This document shows, piece after piece, positions 1 through 9,585 of a DNA stretch of 64,000 nucleotides. This DNA is from Anthoceros angustus. Its lineage: Eukaryota > Streptophyta > Anthocerotopsida > Anthocerotales > Anthocerotaceae. The DNA lies in the NCBI GenBank assembly GCA_010909165.1, contig MU008170.1, forward strand, positions 1,054,001-1,118,000. Direction: 5' to 3'. The translations under genes were made by a program, and so were the position numbers. A model generated the notes under the pieces. It saw nothing but the letters and a program-made list of their open reading frames with translations, did no database searches and was not told the DNA's origin. Each line of letters begins with the position of its first letter. The stretch's first letter is position 1.

Positions 1-1400
1 AGGTTGCTCGTCATCGAATCTTGCACGGCCCCTGTAGTGTCTTCGTTAGGTAGAGGATTCCTTGACAACCCATCGATTAGAGTGAACTCTACCCTGTTCG
101 ATGACAAAGTCATACTCACGGAGAATGAGAGCCCACCTCGCCGCCCGTAAGCTTGGCGTTCGTCATCAACCAATGCAAGGGTTGATGGTGGTGATTAGTC
201 GAAATTGATGTCCAAACAATGCGGACGAAAGTGTCCGATTGCCCTGCTCTGCAAGACATTCTCCTTCATAGGCGAGTAGTTGGACTCACTTTGGTTGTTG
301 CTCCGACGGCATAGGCAATGACATGTTCCTCTTCCTTGTCATTGATCTGCGCCAAGGCCCCTATCCGTACTTGCCAATCGATTAAAAAATCGAGCAGCTT
401 GAAGTTTGGATGACCAAGAATTGGCGAGCTCATGAGTCTACCCTTCAACTCCATGAAAGCGACTCCTCCTCTTGAGTCCAACGCCAAGTCACCAACTTCT
501 TCAACAAGTCATTCAATGGTGCGCAATCCGCTCATCCGCGGAATGAACTTCCTGTAGTAACACCAAACCCAAGAATGCCCTCAACTTGAGATGTCGTTTG
601 GCACAGGAATGCGCGATTGCCTCCACCTTGGTGGCATGCGGCGAGATCCGTCGCGTGATCCAATGACCCAAGTACAACACCTTATCCTCTCCAAATCGAC
701 ACTTCCTGGATGGGCCTTCAACCACGCGGCCGATCTAGCAAAAGGCTCGAAGATGTTGTAGATGCTCCTCAAAGGTATTCTGAAGATGATGACGTCATCA
801 ATGTAGCACTTGGCGAAATGCAAGTCCTTGAGCTCATTGTCCATGTACCTTTGGAAGCTGCGTTGGCGATGTCTTCAACCCAAATGGCATGTAATTCCAC
901 TCGTACAAGCAATCTACGCCCCCGAGCGTTTTCTTCTTGTCTTCTTCGGCAATCTCTACTTGGTGAAACCCTAGCCTCAAGTCCAATGTTGAGAAGAACT
1001 TGGCAGACCCAATGGTGTCGAAGATCTCTTGAGTCGGCATGGGATAGTGGTCATGTGGGATTCGCTCGTTCAACGGCCGATAGTCACCACACATTCTCCT
1101 CTCGTCCACAATCCATTCTCATCCTTCTTTTGAAGCCATCGCGGTGCGTCTGCGAGTTAGATCGTCGAATCAGCCCTAGCTTGAGAAGCTCTTGGCATCG
1201 ATTCTCAACCAAATCCCACTCGGCCTTGAGCCACATGCCTCTGCGGAACCTTTGGTTCATCCGTGGTCATTCTATGTGGAACTTCCCTTTGGTGTACTTC
1301 CCCATCTCTCATAGCGTGAAAGCAAACACATGTCGCGATGCCTCCAACAACTCCTTTAGGCGGCGTTGATTGCTCTTCAACTCGGGCCTGTTAACCACTC
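1..1400 (-). pseudogene. reverse transcriptase and RNase H remnant (element copy 1)
   Basis: The minus strand encodes DERRMCGDYRPLNE, KFFSTLDLRLGFHQV and YMPFGLKTSP (RT fingers and palm), then CYIDDVIIF at about 815-845, which holds the two catalytic Asp residues. VLYLGHWI and LRAFLGL follow (RT end to connection). RNase H starts near 470 with AFMELKGRLMSSPIL and runs past HVIAYA to HWLMTNAKLTGRRARWAL near 100-170. These are standard Ty3/gypsy pol motifs. The frame shifts at least four times, so no single protein could be made. The integrase is expected left of the window. Confidence 0.88.
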
Positions 1401-1554
1401 ATGTGGGCTGGCTCGAGATGCACGCTTCCTCGTGCTCGCTCTCCTTGCCCTCAAACTCGCCTTCTCCTGTTGAGATGCGAGTGCGAATATCCTTCACCCG
1501 AACCCGGACCCGCCCCTTCTTGGTTTGAAGTTGGTAAGCGACTCCAGCTAAACA

Positions 1555-2470
1555 ACGGTCATCATGTTCACGTCAAATGCTTGCCCAAGCAATCGACACC
1601 GTTCCTTCTCGGTCACTCCGGTGTCTTCGTGGCTCGGCATCAAATCCATGGCCAACTCCCTCTCTGTGGTATTGGCTCTCCCAAACCTCGCCATGTCATC
1701 CACCACAACGCCGGGGCCATGGTTCTGAAGGCGTAAGACTTGGACTTAGACACAAAGGTTGGCCAAGCCGCCATGGGGTGTCCAGGCGTGTTCACAGGAA
1801 GTCGGCGGCTTGTCGATCTTGATGACTTGTTGGGCATGCCTTCCGATGCTAGCACATCCTTGACAACATGATTAGGTCGCTTGGTGAGCGACCTCGCACA
1901 CTTCAAATGTTCCAAGGAGCAAGGTTAGTCCACATGGACCTCAACCTATGAGCCCTCGAACCAAATTGAGTGCATCCAATAGAAGCTCGACCCAACACTC
2001 CTCGGATCGTGGCAAAGTCCTCCGAACTTGCTTCTTCACGCTCATGCATGGCACATTCTCCAACATGTATCCACAAGGCCTTTCTTGCCCTTTGGATCAA
2101 GCGCAAGATCCTCATCGGTCATAGAACAATGCTTTGTTGGATCCTTGAGACCTTGACCCTTACTGCAGAGGATAGTCCTTGACACTCCCAACTGCGATGA
2201 CAAGGTCCACCGGTTGCCCAAGACAACTCAAATGGGACAACCCTATCATGCGAACATCCATCCAGCCTTCCGGTAACCCTTCACGGCTCCACGTCGGAGG
2301 TTAGGTACTCCCCATCAAGTCTCTTACGCCACGCGGCACAATCCTTGCTTTTGGATCCGGGTCACAATGCACGTATCTTCGCACTTTGATGCCACACTTT
2401 AGCACCGCCCGGTCGATGCCTCCAAAGAGTTCCACGAGCACTATGCCTTCCGAGGTCGCCATGTGATGAC
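1555..2470 (-). pseudogene. C5 cytosine DNA methyltransferase domain embedded in gypsy element copy 1
   Basis: Translated on the minus strand in changing frames, the segment shows the ordered motifs of a C5-DNA methyltransferase. Near 2,420-2,460 is VLVELFGGIDRAVLKCG (motif I, the S-adenosylmethionine loop) followed by VHCDPDPKAR (motif II/III). Near 2,180-2,215 is VDLVIA, the strand leading to the motif IV Pro-Cys loop, which is damaged. At 2,049-2,060 is ENVP (motif VI). Near 1,920-1,960 is AHRLRSMWTNLAP, like the AHRxRxxWxN segment of DNMT3-type enzymes. Near 1,750 is AWPTFV, and at about 1,572-1,593 RLLGQAF, the motif X end. The enzyme family flips out cytosine and methylates C5. The domain lies between protease and RT in place of ordinary pol sequence. 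It is decayed and presumably inactive; the family assignment is firm, the subfamily is not. Confidence 0.85.
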
Positions 2471-2663
2471 ACAGGTGTTTAGGTCACAACAGGCTCAACC
2501 CTAGGCAAGAACTTACATGAGTTCTCGGCTCATAGGAAGGTCCTCTTGCACCATCCTCCAGCTTTTGCGGCTCATTCTGCGTCCGGCTCCGTCACTTGAA
2601 GAACCTCCTCCGAGGGTGGTTGCAACCCTAGCTTGTTTTCCTCCTCCTCGTCGAAATCCTCCA

Positions 2664-3290
2664 TCAGGTCGATTGCGGTTTAGACACACGCCAGAGGTTC
2701 AAGCACGTATGTCCTCTTCCTCTGGTAAACTGGGTGAGTTTGGCAATGAGGTTCTCATGATCCTTGCCATGCTGTAGAGGGATGCGGGCAATCCGTTCAT
2801 CGGTTTTGCTCAGCTTCTCCACTGGTCGATAGTAGACTGCCTTCCACAAATCCACCATGACTCTGGTTTGTACAAAGCGTCCGCTCCCGGCAAGACATCA
2901 AAGTGTATGCGCATCAAGCGGTGTACCTCGACAAAGGTGAAGTCTGCTGTTCTTGGTTTGAATGAAACCTTGACTTGTACCTTGTCACCCCAACACATGC
3001 TCGTGGTCCCAGTGCGGTCTGGATCTTCCACTTGGTTTCCTTCAACCTTTCTTGGTGGAGACCCAACGCTTCCTTCACTCTTCTTCCAACGATCCGGTGT
3101 GCTCGGTGTCAATCAACACCCTCCTTGGTGCGAATCCATTGATTTCAATGTGCCTCTCCGATTGTTGACCAAAGCCACTCCCTCGTGCGACATTCCGCTT
3201 CTCCACGAGATGCTTGGCTCCGAGGTCAATGACATCATTGCCACTGTTGTGGCACATTGTGACACTTGCTTGCGTCTTCAAGGGTTGTCA
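2664..3290 (-). pseudogene. retropepsin (aspartic protease) remnant, element copy 1
   Basis: The minus strand reads HIEINGFAPRRVLIDTEHTG, in which VLIDT followed by a spoiled Gly corresponds to the active-site D-T-G box. About 70 residues later comes FTFVEVHRLMRIHFDVLPG and then ADALYK, matching the usual C-terminal retropepsin pattern (a Val/Asp-Leu-Gly-x-Asp/Ala-x-Leu strand). Such proteases cut gag-pol in the particle. The reading frame is split across three phases. It sits between gag and the methyltransferase. The same tail pattern, VHCLVSNARNYDV, occurs in the second element near 8,280, which supports common ancestry. Confidence 0.6.
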
Positions 3291-3543
3291 ACATCCGAGT
3301 CAAACCCGACTTCCTTCACGCTCAACCCCATGTCTTGTAGGCTGAAACATGGCATCTCCAGAAGCTTTTGTGCCATCGTCTCCGTCAGCAATCTGCGCAT
3401 GGGTTTCTCCACATCGCCCACTGGACTTTGATGTTGCTCCCACAGTTGCTCCTGTTGGCAATGGCTCAAACGACTTTGGCATCTTGGCATAGGTTCGGAA
3501 GAGGATCCCGAAGCTTCCTTCCGTGTCTTCCGCACTGCAGGTG

Positions 3544-4311
3544 TCAAGACGTCCTCTTCTTCCTCTGAGCTATCTTCTCTCGTAGCTGCCAGAGGTTTCT
3601 TCCCTGCCCTTGGATCGTCACGATCGCCATGTATCCAAGCTTGTGCTCATCTTCTTCGTCCTCGATGATGAACTGCTGCTCTCCTTGATCTTCGCCTTCC
3701 GCACTTCTCCAGCTTTGCAAGGCGTGCCACGTGTCCATCGCCTTCTTTGATGCTTCCGTTTCTTTTGTCCACGGGACTTGGCGGTGCCTCCTCCACGGCG
3801 CCTTTGCTCTTGATTTTGTGGATGAGGTTGGCGAGATGCATTGGCGGGGTTGCTGCTCGATAACCCGTAGGCCGCAATTCGGATGCTTCTCCCAACATGC
3901 CGCTTCATTGTGCCCGTACCTCCCACAGCTAGGGCATGGCTCCTCACCCTTGACTCCTCCGAATGCATGCTCGCACTCATGAGGGGAATGGTCCGTCCCT
4001 CGGCACCTCACGCAGGGGCTCGTCACTTGGGCTGTGTGGGCTGGCTTGTCTCGCCGAGCTCCTCCACTCTGACCTCCGCGTCGGTCATGTCGTCCACCAC
4101 TCCTACTTGTGTTGGAGTAATCACTTGCAACAGCACGAGAGAAAGTGTCAGCGGGCCCTATCTTGTCAGCCATCTCGTACACTTCCTTGAGGGTGTAGTG
4201 TTGCCTTCGTCTTTGTGCAGCTTGTTGCACCTTCATGCGCGTGCATATGGCAATGCCGCAAGTACTTCTCTGCGCCGGTCGGTCACTCATGATCTTGGTG
4301 TCACGTACCAA
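3544..4311 (-). pseudogene. gag polyprotein fragment with two CCHC zinc knuckles (element copy 1)
   Basis: A 255-residue open stretch contains two retroviral-type zinc knuckles: CVRCRGTDHSPHEC and CPSCGRYGHNEAAC, both fitting C-x2-C-x4-H-x4-C. They follow an Arg/Gly-rich linker and a helical segment (TLKEVYEMADKIG), as in the C-terminal half of plant gypsy gag. The capsid part should lie at about 4,311-4,900 but is fragmented. In the family, gag packages the element RNA in cytoplasmic particles. Downstream (lower coordinates) come the protease and the methyltransferase. The double knuckle is less common in plant gypsy gag than a single one. Confidence 0.8.
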
Positions 4312-5087
4312 CGGTCGATTCTTGATAAGCCATCTTCAGCTCGCGACTTCATCTTGAAGTGTCGGCTCGGAGATCTTCTCATCCGTGCTTGGAAACTCCA
4401 GGAAGATGTCAAACATCTCTTGATGGGATCGTGCCCACTCGGTGCCTTCTCCGTCTGCCGGTTCCTTGAGCTTGAACTGCTACTCACTGGTCCTCCATGC
4501 CGCTCAACCTCGCCTTGTGCTCGCGATAGCCCAATGCTTCATCCCCAAGTACTTGCATTTGGATGAAGCCGTGTATCGTGTGTCCGGTCTTCAATTCCAT
4601 CTCCGCACACACCCGTACTTCTCGATGAAGTCCTCCAGTGGCAAGGTGCCGCTCCTGTGAACAACTCCATTCGATCCTTGTCTCCTCCCATCTTGACGAC
4701 TCCTAGAGACAAGTCCTCCTCGCTGTCGCTTCCAGAGTTGTCCCGGCAGCACCAACGTGTCTTGTGTGTTGCCACTCACAGATCCTTCAAAGATTGTTGA
4801 TTGGGTCGCTGGGTTCCTCCGCGTCCTTGTGGTACCAAAATCGAGTGTTCACTTCTCCTCTTGGTCGGGACTTGAATTCGCCTCGATGGACTTCTTTGGT
4901 TGGTAGCTCCGTCCGGATCGAGTGTGTCAGGCATGCACTCCAGGCGGTTAGTGGCTAGATCAAACCCTTAATCAAGGTTAACACACCCCGCTATCTTAGA
5001 TCGTGATTAGTGAAACCTCTAAGTATCTATGCATGTTAAAATCGCATAGAAATACTCTGCAGGCTATATCACAGTCAAAAATGTGAG

Positions 5088-5190
5088 CTGGGTGAGTTGG
5101 ATAGCAAAGGCGTAGGAACTCCAGAGTTAAGCACCCGCGGGGTGGATCAGTACCTGGATGGGGTGCCGACAAACTAGGACTTTTGGACAG
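5088..5190 (+). ncRNA. 5S rRNA-like sequence (probable LTR- or SINE-borne 5S derivative)
   Basis: Positions 5,114-5,132 read GGAACTCCAGAGTTAAGC, nearly identical to the conserved GAACTCCGCAGTTAAGC of plant 5S rRNA. At the right distance, 5,149-5,167 reads AGTACCTGGATGGGGTGCC, matching the C-box region AGTACTRGGATGGGTGACC. A weak match to the 3' side (ACTAGGACT) follows. The internal RNA polymerase III promoter region is therefore partly kept, but the 5' third and the 3' end do not align well, so it is not a normal 5S gene. It lies just upstream of the internal region of the minus-strand gypsy element. Retrotransposons with a 5S domain in their LTR (Cassandra) and 5S-derived SINEs are known; which applies here is open. 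Confidence 0.6.
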
Positions 5191-5344
5191 AAAGTGAAAT
5201 CAATGGACTGATGACATACCCATGTCTATCCGCTTCCCTTATCCCTTGGAATCCGGGCCCAAGAGTAAAATACTCTTGTTTCTCCTTGGTTGGTTGGCCT
5301 TAAAAGGCCAGCCCCTGTGGAGGCCTCATTCCTCTCCTTGGTAG

Positions 5345-5650
5345 CTTCTTGCCTTCTTCCTCCTCTCCTTGGCCTTGGACTTGGGCTTCTTCGCCTCCTC
5401 TCCTTGGCCTTGGACTTGGGCTTCTTCGCCTCCTCTCCTTGGCCTTGGACTTGGGCTTCTTCCTCCTCTCCTTGGCCTTGGACTTGGGCTTCTTCGCCTC
5501 CTCTCTTGGCCTTGGACTTGGGCTTCCCGCCTCCTCTTGGCCTTGGCTTGGGCTTCTTCCTCCTCTCTGGCCTTGGCTTGGGCTGGCCTCCTCTCTTGGG
5601 CTTCTTCGCCTCCTCTGGCCTTGGACTTGGGCTCTTGGCCTGCTTGGGCT
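5345..5650. repeat. GC-rich minisatellite, unit about 36 bp with CCTTGGACTTGGGCTTCTTC core
   Basis: The core recurs about eight times with progressive 3-9 bp shortenings of the unit. All six frames stay largely open because the unit lacks stops; the minus strand would read Pro-Lys-Ser-Lys-Ala-Lys-Glu-Arg repeats. I take the open frames as a consequence of the repeat and not as genes. It lies next to the 5S-like stretch, outside the gypsy internal region. Confidence 0.9.
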
Positions 5651-5654
5651 CGTT

Positions 5655-5815
5655 CTCGCGTAGCCTCGCCTCGCGGCCTTGCTAGCCTGGCTAGCATCGC
5701 TGCTAGCCGCCTGGCATGCTCGCTCGCCTGGCACCTGCCTAGCATCGCCTATCGCCTAGCATCGCATCGCCTAGCACGCCTAGCATCGCCTAGCATCGCC
5801 CATCAGCTATCAGTG
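5655..5815. repeat. degenerate short tandem repeat of CTAGCATCGC-type units
   Basis: CTAGCATCGC and close variants (CTAGCCTGG, CTATCGCC, CTAGCACGC) recur at least ten times without a fixed period. No coding signal. It continues directly from the minisatellite on its left. Confidence 0.8.
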
Positions 5816-6058
5816 CTGTGAGATCATAGCTTGTAACAACGGGAGTAGCTCGCACGTCGTGGCACAAACACACTCTCCCACGAGAACAACACGCAAATTC
5901 CTCACACATCGCTCACGGGTCATAGCTTTGGCCTCCTCACTCTTGCATTGCATATCTAGAGGACAAGCTATGATCCAGCTTGTCCTCAATGGAAGGGTCT
6001 ATATAGACCTCGGCATATATTCCTAAGATATCCTATTGGCATCGATACGCATGAAATA

Positions 6059-6350
6059 TCCTAAGAATACACTATAATATGCAAGGAATATGCCAAAGCA
6101 TATTACTTGAGCTTATCCACTTAGCTATTGTATCCTAAGAATACACTATAATATGCAAGGAATATGCCAAAGCATATTACTTGAGCTTATCCACTTAGCT
6201 ATTGCTAACCATGTTTAATTAACACTAATCAATGCTTAATTAACATAAGCACATTAGATTAATTAACACTAATCAACGCTTAATTAACATAAGCACTTTA
6301 GATTAATTAACACCACTTACTTTTAAAGATAAGTAATTAGATTAATTAAT
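6059..6350. repeat. two adjacent tandem repeats (about 73 bp x2, then about 44 bp x2)
   Basis: The block beginning CTAAGAATACACTATAATAT at about 6,059 is repeated almost exactly from about 6,132 and ends in CCACTTAGCTATTG both times. It is followed by an AT-rich repeat with TTAATTAACATAAGCAC, present at about 6,237-6,255 and 6,280-6,297, each followed by TTAGATTAATTAACAC. The stretch lies just before the second gypsy element and may belong to its LTR or to an older insertion. The remaining sequence from 5,820 to 6,660 shows nothing else I recognise. Confidence 0.85.
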
Positions 6351-6689
6351 GCTAATCAAACACTAAACCCAAGTGCGAGATTAGTATCACACCACGGCAG
6401 CGAGGCACCATACCTACCTATGGCGAAGATTGTGAGGGAGGTGATTGATAAGTTGGCTTGCCAGCTGATCGACTGAAGGGACCACCTGCCTTGGCCACAC
6501 ATAGCAGTGTACATAGTGTCAGGCGGATTGATCACGGTGATATGCTCCCTGCCATCAAAGCGATTGGAACGAGCAAGTAAGTCGAGGTCTGGCTCTGTCA
6601 ACACCCTCCAGGCGGGAGGCGGTGGACAATTTGAGTGGAACGAGTCCTATTCCGCACCATAGCATTCAAGAAAACGGAGGTGAGGTCGA

Positions 6690-7660
6690 ATGGAGTATGA
6701 ACCGGCCAAGCAAGACATGTTCGTGTTCACCATGATGTCGCTATTGATTTTGAAGAAAAATTCGGATGGGCCATTGATGAGATGGTGCTCAAGTACAAGT
6801 CCTTTACCCGGAGATGGCTTTGAGGAAGATGAGCACGTTCTGGCCGGAGAAGCCCTTACATGTTATCGTGATTGCAAGGATCAAATTTTGCAAGATGCCC
6901 GATCCTTGCACGGCAGAGCAAAAGGACTTTGAAAGGAGACGAAGGAACATCGTCCAAATGGGCACTGCCATCACATTTCTAGTGGATGAAATGTTCAAGC
7001 CTGCGGAGATGTTCCGTGTCCCCTATCGAAAAGATCCAGAATGTCTAGATTCACCATCAAGCCCAATGAGGCCTCTTAGATCGGCATATTTGAGGCTAAG
7101 ACATTTGGTGAAGACACACGAGTGAAGACCATGCGGGAGGCCACAAATTTACATAGCCGCTCTTCCGTGGACAGAAGGGTAATTGCCAACTTCCTACACA
7201 TGCTACATGGCGCGGACTATGAGCTGAGTAGGCTTATGAAATGGCGGAGAGAGTCAGGAGGATGCATGACCAAGGCACGTATTGGGAGGAACACAACCTC
7301 GCTAAGGCAGCTGACTGTCACGCAACAAGAGCACAAGGAGGAGTTCCCATGACTGGCGGACTGCGAGCGTTGGCGGCACCTCGCCCGGGGAGCGGCAATA
7401 GTGCACCCGGCGGCTCCACAAATGCTCATGCGCGGGGTTCTCACAAAGCCTTTGAATGTGAGTTCAGGCGGGTGGCTAAGGAAAAGGAGGTGTGTAGGAC
7501 TGCGCCAAGACGGGCCACATACGGAGGCAAGATGTTGGCAAGCACACCCGGAGTTCAGCCCAAGGGGTTGGAGAGCAGTGGGCGACAAAATGAAGCCAAC
7601 CCGGTTACACAGGAAGGCGCTTCTAAGTGAGGTACATCGGTTGCAGAACAATTGGCGATG
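6690..7660 (+). pseudogene. gag remnant of element copy 2
   Basis: Protein-like segments in alternating frames (AIDEMVLKYKSFTRRW near 6,770; FERRRRNIVQMGTAITFLV near 6,930; MLHGADYELSRLM near 7,200; AERVRRMHDQGTYWEEHN near 7,240) resemble the helical part of gypsy gag. Near 7,500-7,560 is a damaged zinc knuckle, with a Cys, Gly-His/Pro-His, then EARCWQAHPEFSPRGW, comparable to the EAACWEKHPNCGLR that follows the second knuckle in copy 1. A Gly/Pro/Ser-rich linker precedes it, as in copy 1. Capsid family assignment is by position and these patterns only; several frameshifts are present. Confidence 0.55.
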
Positions 7661-7829
7661 AGTGTAAGCACAAAGAGCCACCGACGCCGAAGAGTACTGA
7701 CTCGGACCAAGAAGTGTATGCGCTAACGACCGTAGGGGTGACCTACAGGAAATAGTAGCCGCCAAAACAAAAGGATTGGGACAAGGAGCCAACCAAGATG
7801 CCGGGATCCTTCCAGATGGAGGATCCACA

Positions 7830-8370
7830 GGCACATGAACTCCGCAGGCGGGAAGCCGCCCAACATGGAGCTCTTCATCGAGAAGGCAATGGACGTGCCC
7901 ATGGTCGCCTCGCGACTGGGAGTGAAGGCTACCCATTCAGAGCGATGCATGGATGAAAGGTGCATACCGGGACGCGATGTCCGGCTTCACCAACCTATGG
8001 GGAACATCTCGAAACCAGCTGCGGGAAAAGGGAGTCGCCATGGTGGACAATCGCCAAGAAGTCACGTGAATGGCTTAGCCGAATGCGTCTAGACACGGCT
8101 GGACCGCACAGGGATCCGTGCACTCTGTACCTATGCGTGATTGAGCCTAGCCATGTGAATGCACGTGATCACCACGTCCATGGGTACCAGTGGAGCAAGT
8201 AATGGGGATCACGAGGGATCCGGTTCGCATAGAGCTTAAGCCGTACCAAGGATGCGGCGGTTCTTGAAGTTCATTGCTTGGTGTCCAATGCAAGGAACTA
8301 TGATGTGCCGTTTACCAGCCACATGGACCAGCAATGGGAGTAGATCCACTTTTCGTGGCATTCTGATCAT
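7830..8370 (+). pseudogene. retropepsin remnant of element copy 2
   Basis: NMELFIEKAMDVPMVAS near 7,864 leads into a sequence that becomes Asp-Ser-Gly-Ser-Glu-Gly if one base is restored near 7,917, the expected D-S/T-G active-site box. About 120 residues later, AVLEVHCLVSNARNYDV near 8,260-8,310 matches the retropepsin C-terminal strand that precedes the Leu-Leu-Gly box. The protease would process gag-pol in the particle. It precedes the methyltransferase domain by about 270 bp, the same arrangement as in copy 1. Confidence 0.55.
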
Positions 8371-8634
8371 GACAGCGACGGGACTTCTCATGGTCCGAAT
8401 CCCGCTTAGTATGAGGAGAACTGGGAGAACACAGCAAGACTGCAGTGACCCGGATTAAGTGTTCATGGCCGAGGTGTGGAAGTCAAGAACTAACAGGGAG
8501 GAAATTCGGGACGGGTAGAGCGGATGCTTGCTTGTATGTCGAGCACAAGGCAATTGATGCAAGGGAACATCTCTACAGAGTGGTTCAGAGTGTCCTTAAC
8601 CCGTGAGTGCCGAGCGACCTAAAAGCTAGTTTTG

Positions 8635-9565
8635 AATCCGCCAAGCTGGGTCAACAACAAGGTGATCCGGTGGAAGGTGGGAGGGCAGGGCATTCATCTC
8701 ATGGAACTTTGCTCCGGGATCAGCGGGTTGGGCGGTGTTGAGAAGCGGCATTCGGATAAAGAAATACACATGTGTCGAAGGATGAAAGGCGCGTCGGTGG
8801 CGGGACTAGAATTATGCACGGATGCAAGGAACACGCCGCGATGATTAGTAGAGAAGCGATCAAGGGATGCCAAAGCCGGTTGCTGCGGACATCTTGTTAG
8901 TGGGAAAGCGTCAAATTGATGCCCTTGGATGCAAGGTGGATATGTTGGTTGCGGAGATGCAGAACTTTTCCTGTAGTCACGGCAATGGCATGGAATTAGC
9001 ATCGGAAGTCATCCGGATTCGAGGAAGTGCAAGCGACCAACCCTTCCCGTGGTACCTACTCGGCGTGTGGTGCATTCGATGAGCGGCGTCCCGAAACAAT
9101 ACGCAACCTTTCGTAGACCGGGTGGGAGAAGAATTCATTGTGGGCCGTGCGAGACGGTTCATATGCACATCGAGTGCGAAGCTTCTGGACCAATGTTGGC
9201 GATGACATCCCCGAGGCATCACCCATGGTTGGCAGTACCGTATGTAAAGGACATTCTGGGTCCAGAAGGCCACAAGCGATGCAGGAGATAAAGTACCCCA
9301 TTATCCGATTGAGCGAGGTGGGAAAGCCAAGAAGGCGTGGCCCACACTCGTCCAAGACCGCAATCTGTTAGGAAAGGGGAGAAGGCATGGTACTGGACAC
9401 AAAGGGAAATGAAGTAGGGGAGCCAACGATAACAGAGCGGGAACGTGCCATGGGATTTGGTGCAGATGGCACTTGCACGCCTGGTGTGTCGGAATCGGCC
9501 CGATGCAGGTTGATCGGGCAAGCTTTGACATGACACCGCATGCAATGGTTGATCACCGCGGGTTT
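8635..9565 (+). pseudogene. C5 cytosine DNA methyltransferase domain embedded in gypsy element copy 2
   Basis: GIHLMELCSGISGLG at about 8,688-8,732 is motif I (usually D/E-L-F-x-G-x-G). VDMLVA followed by a damaged Pro-Cys-Gln loop and NFSCSHGNGM at about 8,936-8,990 is motif IV. SYAHRVRSFWTNVGD at about 9,160-9,205 is the AHRxRxxWxN segment typical of DNMT3-like enzymes. Near 9,330-9,352 is GKAKKAWPTLV. MVLDTKGNEV then TERERAMGF and SARCRLIGQA at 9,388-9,525 form motifs IX-X. Motif order, spacing (about 310 residues) and C-terminal signature match a complete catalytic domain, although frameshifts break it and the catalytic Pro-Cys is not intact. Motifs are shared with the domain in copy 1, so the capture predates both insertions. 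It lies between protease and RT with no start codon of its own, so it was probably translated as part of pol. Confidence 0.88.
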
Positions 9566-9585
9566 GGCTGAGATAGCCATGAGCC

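Larger units (their letters stand above)
1..4960 (-). mobile_element. Ty3/gypsy retrotransposon with internal DNA methyltransferase (copy 1, truncated by window edge)
   Basis: Reading right to left on the minus strand, the domains come in the order gag with two CCHC knuckles, retropepsin, a C5 cytosine methyltransferase, reverse transcriptase and RNase H. The RT-RH order and the YIDD box mark a Ty3/gypsy element; the integrase, expected next, lies beyond position 1. Every domain is recognisable but broken by stops and frameshifts, so the copy is dead. I did not find paired LTRs or a clear primer-binding site; the internal region probably begins near 4,960 and a 5' LTR would lie between there and about 6,000. 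The methyltransferase between protease and RT is not part of ordinary gypsy elements and is shared with the second element at 6.6-14 kb. Confidence 0.85.

Noticed and set aside
5290-5830. Several overlapping 100-150 residue open frames rich in Leu/Gly/Pro (plus) or Lys/Arg/Ser (minus)
   Set aside because: They are produced by a stop-free 36-bp minisatellite; frames are open on both strands and none shows a non-repeat domain or a splice context.
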